Under the pieces are notes generated by a model, which saw only the letters and a list, made by a program, of their open reading frames with translations, made no database searches and had not been told where the DNA came from. A stretch of 64,000 bases of DNA from Archangium lipolyticum (GTDB lineage Bacteria; Myxococcota; Myxococcia; Myxococcales; Myxococcaceae). A program made the translations under genes and the position numbers. Positions 7,743 to 17,011 of this stretch are shown in pieces. Within the stretch, counting starts at the first letter, position 1; each line of letters begins with the position of its first letter. The stretch spans positions 62,001-126,000 of the forward strand of contig NZ_JANKBZ010000032.1 in assembly GCF_024623785.1 (NCBI RefSeq). The letters are read 5' to 3'.

Positions 7743-9719
7743 TTACTTCTGGTCCGCCGCCATCGGAACGCCCTTCTTCTTCAGCTCCTCGTCGATGACG
7801 CGCTTGAAGGCATCGACGGGCTGCGCGCCCACCAGCGAGCGGCCGTTGATGAAGAAGGTCGGGGTACCGTTGACGCCCACGCGGCTGGCCTCGGCCATCT
7901 CCGCGGCGATCTGCGCCTCGAACTTGTTGCTGTCCAGCGCGGCCTTGAACTTGGGCATGTTCAGCTTGAGCTCCTCGGCGTAGCGCTCCAGCGAGACGCG
8001 ATCCAGGGCGCGCTGATTGGCGAACAGCTTGTCGTGGTACTCCCAGAACTTGCCCTGCTCACCGGCGGCCAGCGCGGCGGCGGCGGCCGGCTTGGCGTTC
8101 GCGTGGAACGGCAGCGGCGAGTTCTTGAAGGCGATGCGCACCTTGCCGTGGTAGTCGGTCTCGATCTGCTTGAGCGTCGGAACGGCGCGGCTGCAGAACG
8201 GGCACTCGAAGTCGGAGTAGGCCACGATGGTGACGGGGGCGTTCTTCGGGCCGATCGCCGGAGCGTTGCCGACCTCGATGTTCTGCACGGGGGCCTCGGC
8301 CGGAGCCTGGGCCTGCGGGGCGGAGCCATTGGACTTCAGGCCCTCCTCGATCAGCTTGCCGTACAGCTCCTCCGGCTTGGTGCCGGCGGCCACCAGCTTG
8401 TTGGCGCGGGCGAGCTCCTCGTCGATGACGCGCTTGAAGGCCTCGAAGGGCTGGGCGCCCACGAACTCACGGCCGTTGACGAAGAAGGTCGGGGTGCCAT
8501 TGGCGCCCACGGCGGCGCCGGCGGAGGCATCGGCCTCGACCTTCGCGCGGTACTTGCCGGAGTCCAGCGCGGCCTTGAACTGGCCCATGTTCAGCTTGAG
8601 CTCCTCGGCGTAGCGCTCGAAGGTGGCGCGGTCCAGCGCGCCCTGGTTGGAGAAGAGCTTGTCGTGCATCTCCCAGAACTTGCCCTGCTCATGAGCGGCC
8701 ATGGAGGCCTCGGCGGCGGGCTTGGCGTTCGGGTGGAAGGACAGCGGCTGGTGACGGAACACCACGCGCACGTCGTTGGGGTAGGCCTCCTTGATCTGCT
8801 TGAGCGTCGGGGTGACGCGGCTGCAGAAGGGGCACTGGAAGTCGGACCACTCGACGATGGTCACCTTGGCGTTCTTCGGGCCGAAGGAGGGGGAGTCGGC
8901 GGGCACGTCCACCTTGCGGTAGGCGGTGGCCGGGGCCTCCTGCTGCTGGGGGGCGGCCTTGGGAGCGGACTCCACGCCCTTGGCGAGGATGGCGGCGTAC
9001 ACCTGGCTCGCGGGAGTACCGGAGCGGGTCATGGCCTCGGCCTTGCCGAGCTCCTCGTCGATGATGGCCTTGAAGTTGTCGATCGGCTGGGCGCCGGAGA
9101 GGAAGCGGCCGTTGATGAAGAAGGCCGGGGTGCCGTTGGCGCCGAGCTTGCCGGCCAGGGCCTGGTCACGATCGATGAGGGCCGACAGCTTGGGGTTGGT
9201 GAGGTCCGCCTTCCAGCGGTTCAGGTCCAGCCCGATCTCGGTGGCGTACTTCTCCAGGTCCGCGTCCTCGAGGGCCTTGGCGTTGGAGAAGAGCTTGTCG
9301 TGGTACTCCCAGTACTTGCCCTGCTCACCGGCGGCCAGGGCGGCCAGGGCGGCGGGCTTGGCGCGCGGGTGGAAGGAGAGCGGGTTCTCCTTCATGACGA
9401 CGCGCAGCTTGTTGCCGTACTGCTTGCGGAGCTGCTCCACGGTCGCGTTGGCGCGCGCGCAGAACGGGCACTGGTAGTCGGAGAACTCGACCAGCGTGAC
9501 GAGCGCGTCCGCGCTGCCGATGACCGGAGAGCCATCGATGGGCACCTTGAAGACGGTGGGGTCCACCGGGCGCGCGTTCGGCCGGGACGGGTTGGCCGCG
9601 GCGGCGGCAGTGGGCTTGTTGCCAGCGGCGGAGTCCTTCGAGGGGCCGGTGACAGCACGGCCACCAACGAATCCCAGCACCAGGCCCACCAGCAGGGCCA
9701 CGATCACATTGGGTTTCAT
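7743..9719 (-). CDS. Envelope protein with three tandem DsbA-like thioredoxin domains
   Basis: 658 residues. Residues 1-22 form a signal anchor (PNVIVALLVGLVLGFVGG), so the catalytic part is periplasmic. Three homologous DsbA/DSBA-oxidoreductase modules follow, each with a CPFC active site (Cys 84/87, 296/299 and 506/509), a conserved FHP or FHA motif, an EQGK(Y/F)WE(Y/M)HDKLF helix, and a cis-proline loop NGTP(A/T)FFxNGR. Normal family members carry one such domain of about 180 residues. All six cysteines are intact, so three independent thiol-disulfide centres are predicted. Domain linkers are Ala/Pro/Gln-rich. Likely role: disulfide formation or isomerisation in exported proteins. Monocistronic, ending at a bidirectional terminator. 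Confidence 0.93.
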   Translation of the reverse strand: MKPNVIVALLVGLVLGFVGGRAVTGPSKDSAAGNKPTAAAAANPSRPNARPVDPTVFKVPIDGSPVIGSADALVTLVEFSDYQCPFCARANATVEQLRKQYGNKLRVVMKENPLSFHPRAKPAALAALAAGEQGKYWEYHDKLFSNAKALEDADLEKYATEIGLDLNRWKADLTNPKLSALIDRDQALAGKLGANGTPAFFINGRFLSGAQPIDNFKAIIDEELGKAEAMTRSGTPASQVYAAILAKGVESAPKAAPQQQEAPATAYRKVDVPADSPSFGPKNAKVTIVEWSDFQCPFCSRVTPTLKQIKEAYPNDVRVVFRHQPLSFHPNAKPAAEASMAAHEQGKFWEMHDKLFSNQGALDRATFERYAEELKLNMGQFKAALDSGKYRAKVEADASAGAAVGANGTPTFFVNGREFVGAQPFEAFKRVIDEELARANKLVAAGTKPEELYGKLIEEGLKSNGSAPQAQAPAEAPVQNIEVGNAPAIGPKNAPVTIVAYSDFECPFCSRAVPTLKQIETDYHGKVRIAFKNSPLPFHANAKPAAAAALAAGEQGKFWEYHDKLFANQRALDRVSLERYAEELKLNMPKFKAALDSNKFEAQIAAEMAEASRVGVNGTPTFFINGRSLVGAQPVDAFKRVIDEELKKKGVPMAADQK

Positions 9720-10079
9720 GAGTCTGTTCTGCTCCTAGGGTACGTCGTCAGTTCCGACTGCGGTCCCGGGCTTTGCTCAAGTCAGCAGGGCGCGGGTAGA
9801 TAACAGAGCCCGTTCGGAGCACGCAAGGCGACCCAGGCGTGCCCGACCCGGGCGATGAATCCACCCAGGGCCCCGGAAACACAACGGTTTTCGGCTGGAA
9901 TTCCCCCGTCCCGGCGTCCGCTCACGCCTACACCGAAGCCATGCGGCCGGGCGTGGGCGTGGATGCTTCGAGGACGCGTGAGGGGTCGTTCCGCCATCGC
10001 CCCTGTGGTGACCCGAGCCATTCCGGAGTTTCACCCGGAATTTCCGGGGGATTTCCTTCCTGGGACGGATGGCTGCTCC
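9720..10079. other. Intergenic region, 360 bp, no gene recognised
   Basis: Lies between the start of the triple-DsbA gene (minus) and the stop of the ABC ATPase gene (minus). It should hold the promoter of the DsbA-like gene and the 3' end of the ABC operon. The only structure I see is a perfect 15-base palindrome (CCCGGAA-T-TTCCGGG) at 10034-10048. No open frame here has convincing coding character. Confidence 0.6.
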
Positions 10080-10994
10080 TCAGAGGAGCTGCAGCACCCG
10101 CTCCTCCAGCCGGCGGCCTCGCGAGACGCCGAGGATCAGCACGCCCGTCTGCAGCAGGTGGCCCACCACGCGGCTGATGACCTCCTCGGGCTTGTGGCTC
10201 TGGCCATCGAAGCGGACGTGGAGGACCGTCTCGCCCTCCATGCGCGCGGAGGTGACGCCGGGGAGCGACTCGAGCTCCGGGACGATGACGGTGCCGCGGG
10301 CCACCTGGACGCGGAACTCGGCCGTCTGGCTGGTGAGCTCGGCCATGGTGCCGGCCTGGGCCAGCTTGCCCCGATCGAGGATGGCCGCCGCGTCGCACAG
10401 CTCCTCCAACTCCTGGAGGTTGTGGCTGGACACCACCACCGTCTGCTGCTGGCCCCGCATGTCGCGGATGACCTGGCGCACCTGGGCGGCGATGCGTGGA
10501 TCCAACCCCGCGGTGGGCTCGTCGAGCAGCACCAGCGGTGGCTTGCCCATGAGCGCCTGTCCCATGGCCACGCGCTTGGCCATGCCGTGGGACAGCGCCT
10601 GCGTCTCCACGTTCCAGGCCTCCAGGAGGCCCACCTTGTCGAGCGCCTCGCGTGCCTCGGTCTCCGGCTTGTCCAGGCCGCTCAGCCGCGCCCAGTACGT
10701 GAGGAGGGCGCCCACCTTCCAGCCACCCGGGAGCACCGCGTCCTGGGGCAGCGCGCCCAGCGCTCCCTTGAGGGCTCCATCCTTCGAGGGGTCCACTCCC
10801 ATCACCCGCACGGTGCCGCCGGTGGGGTAGAGGTAGCCACACATCATGGAGAAGGTGGTCGTCTTCCCGGCGCCGTTGGGGCCGATGAGCCCGTACACCT
10901 GGCCGCGCTGGACGGTGAAGCTCACACCATCCACCGCCATCTTCGGGCCGAAGCGCTTGGTGACGTTGACGAGATCGATGGCCAGCTCGCTCAC
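10080..10994 (-). CDS. ABC transporter ATP-binding protein
   Basis: 304 residues with all ABC ATPase motifs: Walker A GPNGAGKTTT, a Q-loop region (ALPQDAVLPGG), a signature LSHGMAKRVAMGQAL in place of LSGGQ, Walker B PLVLLDEPTAGLD and the H-switch SSHNL. The C-terminal ~90 residues form an extra domain seen in exporter ATPases of the CcmA/NatA type. The GTG start overlaps the TGA of the permease gene (GTGA), implying translational coupling. It energises the adjacent permease; the substrate is unknown. The signature has HG where GG is usual. Confidence 0.93.
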   Translation of the reverse strand: MSELAIDLVNVTKRFGPKMAVDGVSFTVQRGQVYGLIGPNGAGKTTTFSMMCGYLYPTGGTVRVMGVDPSKDGALKGALGALPQDAVLPGGWKVGALLTYWARLSGLDKPETEAREALDKVGLLEAWNVETQALSHGMAKRVAMGQALMGKPPLVLLDEPTAGLDPRIAAQVRQVIRDMRGQQQTVVVSSHNLQELEELCDAAAILDRGKLAQAGTMAELTSQTAEFRVQVARGTVIVPELESLPGVTSARMEGETVLHVRFDGQSHKPEEVISRVVGHLLQTGVLILGVSRGRRLEERVLQLL

Positions 10995-11878
10995 AGGTCC
11001 CTCGCGCGCAGAACGAAGAGGGCGCCGCCGAGGAACAGCAGCGCGAAGGCGGCATACGCCGCACCGCTCACCGCGAACTCGGCGAGCCGGGGGTGCAGCA
11101 GGTTGTTGGCGTAGTGCGAGGGCGTCAGGTAGCGCACGTACGACAGCGGGCTCTTCTCCGTGGCGAAGCTTCCCATCAGGTTCACCAGCCAGAAGCCGAA
11201 GAGCATGAAGATGTTGAAGATGAGGCTCAGCGCGGGGGCGCGGAAGACGCTGGAGCAGAAGGTGGTGAGCGCCAGGTACGCCAGCGAGAACACCACCGCG
11301 GCCAGCCAGAACTTCAGCAGGTTGATGGCGAAGGAGCCGGGGGTGAATTCCGGCGTGGTGAACGCGGCGTAGATGAAGATGGCCAGGTCGATGACGAGCA
11401 CCAGCCCCAGCAGCACCGTGGCCTGGGACAGGAACTTGCCCAGCAGCAGCGACGAGCGCCGCGAGCGCACGGTGAGGTAGCGGATGGAGCGCGGGCCCAC
11501 CTCGCCGCTCACCTGATCGAAGCCCATGATGGCGATGTAGACGGGCAGGAAGAAGAGGGTGACCTTGAAGACCACCAGCACGACCAGGGGCACCTGCGCC
11601 AGGGCCTCCATCATCGCCTGATCGCCCCCCAGCAGGAACCCGAGGAATCCCTGGCGGAACTGGTCGGCCACCTGCGAGGCCGCGGCGGCATCCGCGCCGG
11701 CCTGGGCCACCTGGGTGTCCAGCTGCTCGCGCAGGGCCTTGGTGATGCCTCCCACCACGAGCAGCACCAACAAGGAGAACATGCTGTAGAGCGCCAGCAG
11801 CGCCACCACCCGAGCGCTGCGCACGGTGCGGCGGCACTCGGCGCTCCAGATCACTGCGGTCTCATTCAATCCGTTCAA
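10991..11878 (-). CDS. ABC transporter permease (ABC-2 type)
   Basis: 295 residues, ABC-2-like membrane subunit with about six helices: one near the N-terminus (VVALLALYSMFSLLVLLVVGG), a periplasmic loop containing the Q/A-rich AQAGADAAAASQVADQFRQ, then LVVLVVFKVTLFFLPVYIAIM and helices around VLLGLVLVIDLAIFIYAAF, FWLAAVVFSLAYLALTTF, LIFNIFMLFGFWLVNLM and AAYAAFALLFLGGALF. It pairs with the ATPase encoded downstream with a 4-bp overlap. Such pairs export lipids, drugs or other compounds or aid envelope assembly; the sequence does not show which. Confidence 0.9.
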   Translation of the reverse strand: MNGLNETAVIWSAECRRTVRSARVVALLALYSMFSLLVLLVVGGITKALREQLDTQVAQAGADAAAASQVADQFRQGFLGFLLGGDQAMMEALAQVPLVVLVVFKVTLFFLPVYIAIMGFDQVSGEVGPRSIRYLTVRSRRSSLLLGKFLSQATVLLGLVLVIDLAIFIYAAFTTPEFTPGSFAINLLKFWLAAVVFSLAYLALTTFCSSVFRAPALSLIFNIFMLFGFWLVNLMGSFATEKSPLSYVRYLTPSHYANNLLHPRLAEFAVSGAAYAAFALLFLGGALFVLRARDL

Positions 11879-12013
11879 GGCGGGTGGACCCTACCGGGCC
11901 CGGCGGACGCTCGCCAGGATTCTCGCTCTCCAGGCGACCTTCACGATGGAATGGACGGAACGCCCGGGACAGGTACCATTCCGGCCCCCCCACCCCTCGC
12001 GCGACGGTCCCGC

Positions 12014-13483
12014 ATGACCCTTTCCCGTGCCCTCCCCGCCACGCTGCTCCTGCCCTTGTTCATCCTGCTCGTCGGTGCGGACGAGGGGAGCGCGGGGGAG
12101 ACCCCTCCGGCCATCGAGGTCGCCTTCTCGGATGGCGGAACGGCGGCGGTGGCCGAGGTCACGGACGGCTCCGACGGTGGGACGGCGGTGGCCGAGGTCA
12201 CGGACGGCGGGGTGCTGCCGGGGCTCGTTCCTCCCGTGCCCGTGCCCTCGCGCGAGGCGGACCCGCCCATCGCCCGCCTGCGCTCGTTGGCTCCCAAGCA
12301 GGACGTGCTCGCCCGCGCGAAGCGGGATGCGCAGGGGCGGCTGGTGGTGCCGGGGCCCAACGGCAACGTGCCGCTGACCATCGATCCGACCCTCCAGTCG
12401 CAGCTCAAGGGGCTCCTCGAGCAGTACCAGGTGCCCTACGGCGCGGTGGTGGTGCTGGAGCCGTCCACGGGCCGGGTGCTGGCCATGTCCGAGCACTCGC
12501 AGGCGCAGCCGGGGCTGCGCGGACTGGCCACGCGCGCGGTGTTCCCCGCCGCGAGCGTCTTCAAGATCGTCACCGGCAGCGCGCTGCTGGAGGCCGGCGT
12601 GACGCCCATGGACGAGACGTGCTTCCACGGCGGCAAGCGGCGCCTCTCCGAGAAGCTGCTGACGGACAGCGAGCGGGATGGCCAGTGCCACTCGCTGGCC
12701 GAGGCCATGGGCAAGAGCGCCAACGTCGTCTTCGCCAAGCTGACGCAGCGCTACCTGTCGCCCGGGGCGCTCAAGCACGCCGCGGCCCGCTTCCGCTTCA
12801 ACCGGGAGATCTCCTTCCCGGTGCCCACGGACGTGTCGCTCGCCTCAGTGCCGGACAGTGACGAGTTCCGCTTCGCGCAGACGGGCGCGGGCTTCGGGGA
12901 CGTGTACCTCTCGCCGCTGCACGGCGCGCTGCTGGCGGCCGTGGCGGCCAACAAGGGTGTCTGGAAGGATCCCGTGCTCTTCGAGCCCGACCCGAACGCT
13001 CCGCCCCAGCCCCAGTCCGGCGAACAGGTGCTGTCGCCCGAAGTGGCGCACGACCTGACGACCCTGATGGAGGCCACGGTGACCAAGGGCACCGCGCGCC
13101 GCATCTTCCGCGAGCGCGGCATGGGCGTGCCGGGCGCGGTGGGCAAGACGGGGACGCTGGCGGACCGCAAGCCCTTCCGCGACTACTCGTGGTTCGTGGG
13201 CTTCGCGCCCAAGGACAACCCGAAGGTCGCCGTGGCGGCGGTCATCGTCAACGAGCCCCTCTGGCGCATCCGGGCCACGTGGCTCGGCCGCGAGGCCATG
13301 CGTCTGGGTCTGGCGCGCCTGCCTCCCGGGTCCCTGGCGCCCGCGAAGGAAGATCCATCCGCGCCGCACGAGGACGACTCCGTCGAGGAGGAGTCTTCCG
13401 AGGACGATGCTCCCGCCGATGAGGTGGCCGGCTCGCCCGCCTCCCAGGCTCCGGCCATGAAGGCCGCGACCACCGGGCCCTGA
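12014..13483 (+). CDS. Penicillin-binding transpeptidase-domain protein
   Basis: 489 residues. An N-terminal signal peptide (LLLPLFILLVGA) leads to an Asp/Gly-rich segment with two near-identical VAEVTDG repeats, then the transpeptidase domain with the three penicilloyl-serine motifs: SVFK (181-184), SAN (235-237) and KTG (378-380). The domain is shorter than in high-molecular-weight PBPs and no glycosyltransferase or PASTA domain is present. It should cross-link or modify peptidoglycan in the periplasm. The C-terminus is an acidic low-complexity tail (about 445-489). The ATG at 12014 is chosen because it gives a clean signal peptide; the frame is open far upstream. Divergent from the ABC operon. 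Confidence 0.9.
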   Translation: MTLSRALPATLLLPLFILLVGADEGSAGETPPAIEVAFSDGGTAAVAEVTDGSDGGTAVAEVTDGGVLPGLVPPVPVPSREADPPIARLRSLAPKQDVLARAKRDAQGRLVVPGPNGNVPLTIDPTLQSQLKGLLEQYQVPYGAVVVLEPSTGRVLAMSEHSQAQPGLRGLATRAVFPAASVFKIVTGSALLEAGVTPMDETCFHGGKRRLSEKLLTDSERDGQCHSLAEAMGKSANVVFAKLTQRYLSPGALKHAAARFRFNREISFPVPTDVSLASVPDSDEFRFAQTGAGFGDVYLSPLHGALLAAVAANKGVWKDPVLFEPDPNAPPQPQSGEQVLSPEVAHDLTTLMEATVTKGTARRIFRERGMGVPGAVGKTGTLADRKPFRDYSWFVGFAPKDNPKVAVAAVIVNEPLWRIRATWLGREAMRLGLARLPPGSLAPAKEDPSAPHEDDSVEEESSEDDAPADEVAGSPASQAPAMKAATTGP

Positions 13484-13699
13484 ACCACCACGGGGAGCCA
13501 GGTGAGCGCCCGGACCCCGCCTCGCCCTCCGCAGCGATGGCTACCCGATAGGAATCAGGGGCACCTCTCCGAGGAGGGGCTCCTCATGGTGTGCTAGCGG
13601 ACCTCTTCGTGCTCCCGGGGAGCACTGGACATCCGCCGGGTACTCTCCAGATTCGCGAGACCGTGTGGCGTGTGTCCACACGGTGGAGGGGGAAAATCC
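13484..13699. other. Intergenic region, 216 bp
   Basis: Contains the promoter region of the ELWxxDGT-repeat lipoprotein and a small inverted repeat (gtgtgtccacac) at 13672-13683. Nothing else recognised. Confidence 0.4.
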
Positions 13700-15337
13700 A
13701 TGTCTCGCAAAGGCTTGCTCTGGTTGGCCAGTGGCTGCGCGTTGTGGTGTGCCTGCGGCCCGCTGGATGAATCGATCGAGGCCGATCCGTCATCCGAGAT
13801 CACCGAACAGCTCGGAGCGGAGTCGAACTGGCGCAATGAGGCTCGCTGCCAGCCGCCCGTCATGATCGGGGATCTCACGCCAGCACCTGGCCACACCAAC
13901 GTGCTCGATCAGGCCGAAGTGGATGGGGCGGTCTTCATCAGCACGATCAACGTCTCGGTCGGCACCTACGCCTTGTGGAAACTGGAGGATGTGTCGAGGG
14001 GCCGCGAGCCGGCCGAATGGAGGACCACCCTTCTGCTCGGCGATCTCTCCGAGTCTCCCAGGTTCCTCACCGCAGTGGGCCGGAAGCTCTTCTTCATCGT
14101 CGATGACGGAGTCCACGGCGAGGAGCTGTGGAAGAGCGACGGCACACCCGGGGGCACGGTCCTGGTCGAGGACATCAACCCCCTGGGTGACGCCTTCCTC
14201 GCCTCCTCCCCGCGCCCCGTCGTCGTGGGCCGGACGCTCTACTTCGCCGCCAACGATGGTGTCCACGGCGAGGAGCTGTGGCGCAGTGACGGCACGGCTG
14301 GCGGCACCCGGATGGTGAAGGACATCGCCCGAGGGGCCGCGAGCTCCTCGCCCGGTCCGTTCCTGGTGGCCGGCCACCGGCTCCTCTTCGCCGCCGATGA
14401 CGGCGTCCACGGCCGCGAGCTGTGGAAGAGCGACGGCACGAGGGATGACACCCGGCTGGTGAAGGACATCGCCCGAGGGCCCGCGAGCTCTTCTCCCGAC
14501 TCACTGCTCCGGATGGACAACGGCCGGGTCTTCTTCGTGGCCGACGACGGCGTCCACGGCCGCGAGCTCTGGAAGACCGATGGCACCCGGGACGACACCC
14601 GGCTCGTGGAGGACATCCGCCCCGGCCCCGAGGGCTCGAGTATCGCGGAGCTGACCGTGGCGCGGCGGACGCTCTTCTTCACCGCGGATGACGGGGTCCA
14701 TGGCGTCGAGCTCTGGGCCTCGAGGGGCTGCGCCGACGATACCCGGCTCGTGGAGGACATCCGCCCTGGAGCGGAGGGCTCGTTGCCGCTCGAGCTGACC
14801 GCGCTGGACGGGAACGTCATCCTGACCGCCGACGATGGCACCCACGGCCGCGAGCCCTGGCGGAGCGATGGCTCGCCGGAAGGCACGCTGCTGCTCGCGG
14901 ACACCCATCCGGGCTCGCCTCCCCCCGGGTTCGAGGTGGGGAGTCTGGTCGCGGCGGGGGAGAAGGTCTTCTTCTATGCGCACGCGCCCGATACGGGCAA
15001 GGAGCTCTGGGTCACGGATGGATCTCCCGCCGGCACGCGGCTCGTGAAGGACATCTGGCCGGGTCCCGCCAGCTCCATCTCGGGAGATCCCTTCCTGCCC
15101 TTCCCGGTACGTGGCGGTGTCTTCTTCCAGGCCTTCACTGATGTCCATGGGGTCGAGCCGTGGTGGTCCGATGGCACCGAGGAGGGAACGGAGATGGCGG
15201 ACATCGCGCCGGGAGCCGCGTCGTCGTCCCCGTTCGCCTTCATCGCCACCCGTGAGTGGCTCTTCTTCACGGCGGATGACGGCGTTCACGGAACCGAGCC
15301 CTGGGCGCTCCCCGTGGCCTGCTTTCCGAGACGCTGA
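13700..15337 (+). CDS. ELWxxDGT-repeat lipoprotein
   Basis: 545 residues. The ATG at 13700 sits behind a GGAGGGGGAA ribosome site and gives a short signal peptide with a lipobox-like cysteine (ALWCAC). From about residue 110 to the end there are about nine tandem units of ~45 residues built on the pattern (D/N)DGVHG-x-ELW-(K/R)(S/T)DGT-xx-GT-x-(L/M)VKDI. Examples are DDGVHGEELWKSDGTPGG and DDGVHGRELWKTDGTRDD. These ELWxxDGT/hyalin-like units are common in large myxobacterial surface proteins and are expected to form a beta-propeller. Some late units are diverged (ELWASRGCADD, EPWWSDGTEEG). Function unknown; adhesion or surface display is the usual guess. Confidence 0.88.
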   Translation: MSRKGLLWLASGCALWCACGPLDESIEADPSSEITEQLGAESNWRNEARCQPPVMIGDLTPAPGHTNVLDQAEVDGAVFISTINVSVGTYALWKLEDVSRGREPAEWRTTLLLGDLSESPRFLTAVGRKLFFIVDDGVHGEELWKSDGTPGGTVLVEDINPLGDAFLASSPRPVVVGRTLYFAANDGVHGEELWRSDGTAGGTRMVKDIARGAASSSPGPFLVAGHRLLFAADDGVHGRELWKSDGTRDDTRLVKDIARGPASSSPDSLLRMDNGRVFFVADDGVHGRELWKTDGTRDDTRLVEDIRPGPEGSSIAELTVARRTLFFTADDGVHGVELWASRGCADDTRLVEDIRPGAEGSLPLELTALDGNVILTADDGTHGREPWRSDGSPEGTLLLADTHPGSPPPGFEVGSLVAAGEKVFFYAHAPDTGKELWVTDGSPAGTRLVKDIWPGPASSISGDPFLPFPVRGGVFFQAFTDVHGVEPWWSDGTEEGTEMADIAPGAASSSPFAFIATREWLFFTADDGVHGTEPWALPVACFPRR

Positions 15338-15360
15338 GCCCCACGAGGGCCCATGATCCA

Positions 15361-15401
15361 CGAGGGGCGGGCATCCGCGCGACACCGGGTGCCTGCCCTC
15401 G
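15361..15401. terminator. Possible hairpin between convergent genes
   Basis: The segment starting cgaggggcgggcat and ending tgcctgccctcg can fold into an imperfect GC-rich stem. It lies between the convergent lipoprotein and DUF4388 genes. There is no clear T-run, so a terminator role is only suggested by position. Confidence 0.35.
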
Positions 15402-15415
15402 GCGGGGACGTGGTG

Positions 15416-16588
15416 CTACCGGGGCGAGAGCTTCACCAGCCCCGCGTCCACGAAGGCCCGGAAGTACTTCAGCGCCTCCAGCTCCTTGATGGGAGACACG
15501 CTGATGATGGCGCCCAGGTCGCGCTTGCCGTCGATGCGCGACAGCAGGTAGCGCTCGGGCGAGCTGAGCTGCAGCGTCTTCAACTGCGCCGCCGACACCA
15601 CCAGCGAGGGCACCTGCGGCTTGTCCAGCATCTCCCGGCGCAACGCGCCCTGTAGCGCGGCCTCCGCCGAGCGCAACAGCGCCTCCGTCTCCGGCGTGGC
15701 CGACATCTCGTACGCCCGGCGCGCCAGCGCCTCTCCATCCCGGAAGTTGCCGTTCGCCAGGAACGACTGCGCCGCCTGGATGACCTCGCTCGTGGGGGAC
15801 TCGGCGCCGAGCACGTCCGCGTCCACCACCTGCGCCTCTTCCTCGTCCTCGACGGGGGCCGTCCGCGGGCGTCCCGCGGGCGGCGCGCTCCGCACCTTCA
15901 CCGCCTCCATCCGGTAGAGCGCGTACAGCCGCTGGTACACCAGGAACTCCGAGGCGTGCAGCACCTTGGCCATCTCGTCGATGCTCAGCCCCTCGCGGAT
16001 GCGCTTCACCAGCTTCGCGTCCAGACTGCCCGCCTTGGGCGGCTCCGCCAGCCGGCTCTCGTCCAGCGCCAGGTACAGGTTCCCCGAGGGGAAGGCCGTC
16101 CGGATCGCCTGCCAGGCCGTCTCGCGGAACTCGCCCTCGCGGTGCACGTCCGCCAACTCCACGCGCGCATCCACGCCGTCGATCTCCGCCACCGGGCCCG
16201 CGTCGAAGGAGAACTCGCCGTCCTCCCAGGGGAACATGTCCAGCAGCGTCTCGCGGAACTTCAGGTTGAGCGCCGCGCGCACCGTCTGCTCGGGCACCAG
16301 CCCCGTCATCACCAGGATCTTTCCCAGCGGCACCCGCGTCTCGCGCTGGGTCGCGTAGGCCTTGCTGAACTGCTCCTCGTTCAGGTGCCCCATGTTGATG
16401 AGGAACTGCCCGAGGAACTCGCGCGGCTGATTGGAGCTGGCGCTCAGCACCTGCCCGTCGCGCAGGAGGAGGAGCTTGCGCACGCCCGCCCGGGTGACCC
16501 TCAGCGTCCCCATCACCCGCCGGCTGCCGAGGTACGCGACGAGATCCTTCAACGGCATCGTCGAGAAGTCACCTGACAGACCGCGCAT
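15416..16588 (-). CDS. DUF4388 (PatA N-terminal-like) protein
   Basis: 390 residues. The N-terminus (MRGLSGDFSTMPLKDLVAYLGSRR..GTLRVTRAG..KLLLLRDGQVLSA) is a DUF4388 domain, known from gliding/social-motility and signalling proteins of delta-proteobacteria. It is followed by a type IV pilus PilB-N-like segment (GQFLINMGHLNEEQF, then LGKILVMTGLVPEQTV). The middle contains a winged-helix-like segment (LVKRIREGLSIDEMAKVLHASEFLVYQRLYAL), then a short TPR-like stretch and a C-terminal helical domain. No enzyme motif is seen. It is divergent from the glutaredoxin-like gene with only 22 bp between starts, so the two share a promoter region. Confidence 0.85.
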   Translation of the reverse strand: MRGLSGDFSTMPLKDLVAYLGSRRVMGTLRVTRAGVRKLLLLRDGQVLSASSNQPREFLGQFLINMGHLNEEQFSKAYATQRETRVPLGKILVMTGLVPEQTVRAALNLKFRETLLDMFPWEDGEFSFDAGPVAEIDGVDARVELADVHREGEFRETAWQAIRTAFPSGNLYLALDESRLAEPPKAGSLDAKLVKRIREGLSIDEMAKVLHASEFLVYQRLYALYRMEAVKVRSAPPAGRPRTAPVEDEEEAQVVDADVLGAESPTSEVIQAAQSFLANGNFRDGEALARRAYEMSATPETEALLRSAEAALQGALRREMLDKPQVPSLVVSAAQLKTLQLSSPERYLLSRIDGKRDLGAIISVSPIKELEALKYFRAFVDAGLVKLSPR

Positions 16589-16610
16589 CGCAGCACATCC
16601 TTCGTCCGAA

Positions 16611-16889
16611 ATGATTGTCCGAATCTACTCGAAACCGAACTGTTGCCTCTGCGACCAGGCCAAGGACGTGCTCGAGCGGGTGCGCGAACGCATCCCCTTC
16701 GATCTGGTGGAGGAGGACATTCGTGCCGACCCCGCCACTTTCACTGCCTTCCGGTACGACATCCCCGTGGTCATCATCGACGGCCACCAGGCGTTCAAGC
16801 TCCGCCTGGAGGAAGGGGAGGTCGAGGCGTACCTCCGGCGGGTCATGGATGGCACGCCCGTTGCTCCTTCCGGGGACCATGAGGGGTAA
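16611..16889 (+). CDS. Glutaredoxin-like (DUF836) protein
   Basis: 92 residues with a thioredoxin fold. The N-terminus IVRIYSKPNCCLCDQAKDVL carries the CxxC-type redox pair typical of the small DUF836/YruB-like glutaredoxins. A cis-proline segment (YDIPVVIIDG) and the C-terminal helix follow. A dithiol oxidoreductase acting in the cytoplasm is expected. ATG at 16611 starts in the short divergent interval with the DUF4388 gene. No ribosome site stands out. Confidence 0.88.
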   Translation: MIVRIYSKPNCCLCDQAKDVLERVRERIPFDLVEEDIRADPATFTAFRYDIPVVIIDGHQAFKLRLEEGEVEAYLRRVMDGTPVAPSGDHEG

Positions 16890-17011
16890 TGGCCTTCCCA
16901 ACCCCAGGAAAAACATGGGGATGGAAGGGAGTAGGGGTGGGTGAGGCTGTAAACCTGGGGATGGGGCGGAGAAGCGATGTGGAAAAAGGTTCTGGCCGGA
17001 GGGGAGGGGCA

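Noticed and set aside
8034-9803. Long plus-strand open frame opposite the triple-DsbA gene
   Set aside because: Its glycine/leucine-rich repeats are the complement of the DsbA repeats; no domain is recognised, so it is a shadow of the real minus-strand gene.
10034-10048. Perfect 15-base palindrome CCCGGAA-T-TTCCGGG as an operator
   Set aside because: It lies downstream of the ABC genes and more than 300 bp from the next start, with no regulator known to match. It is kept only as a structural note.
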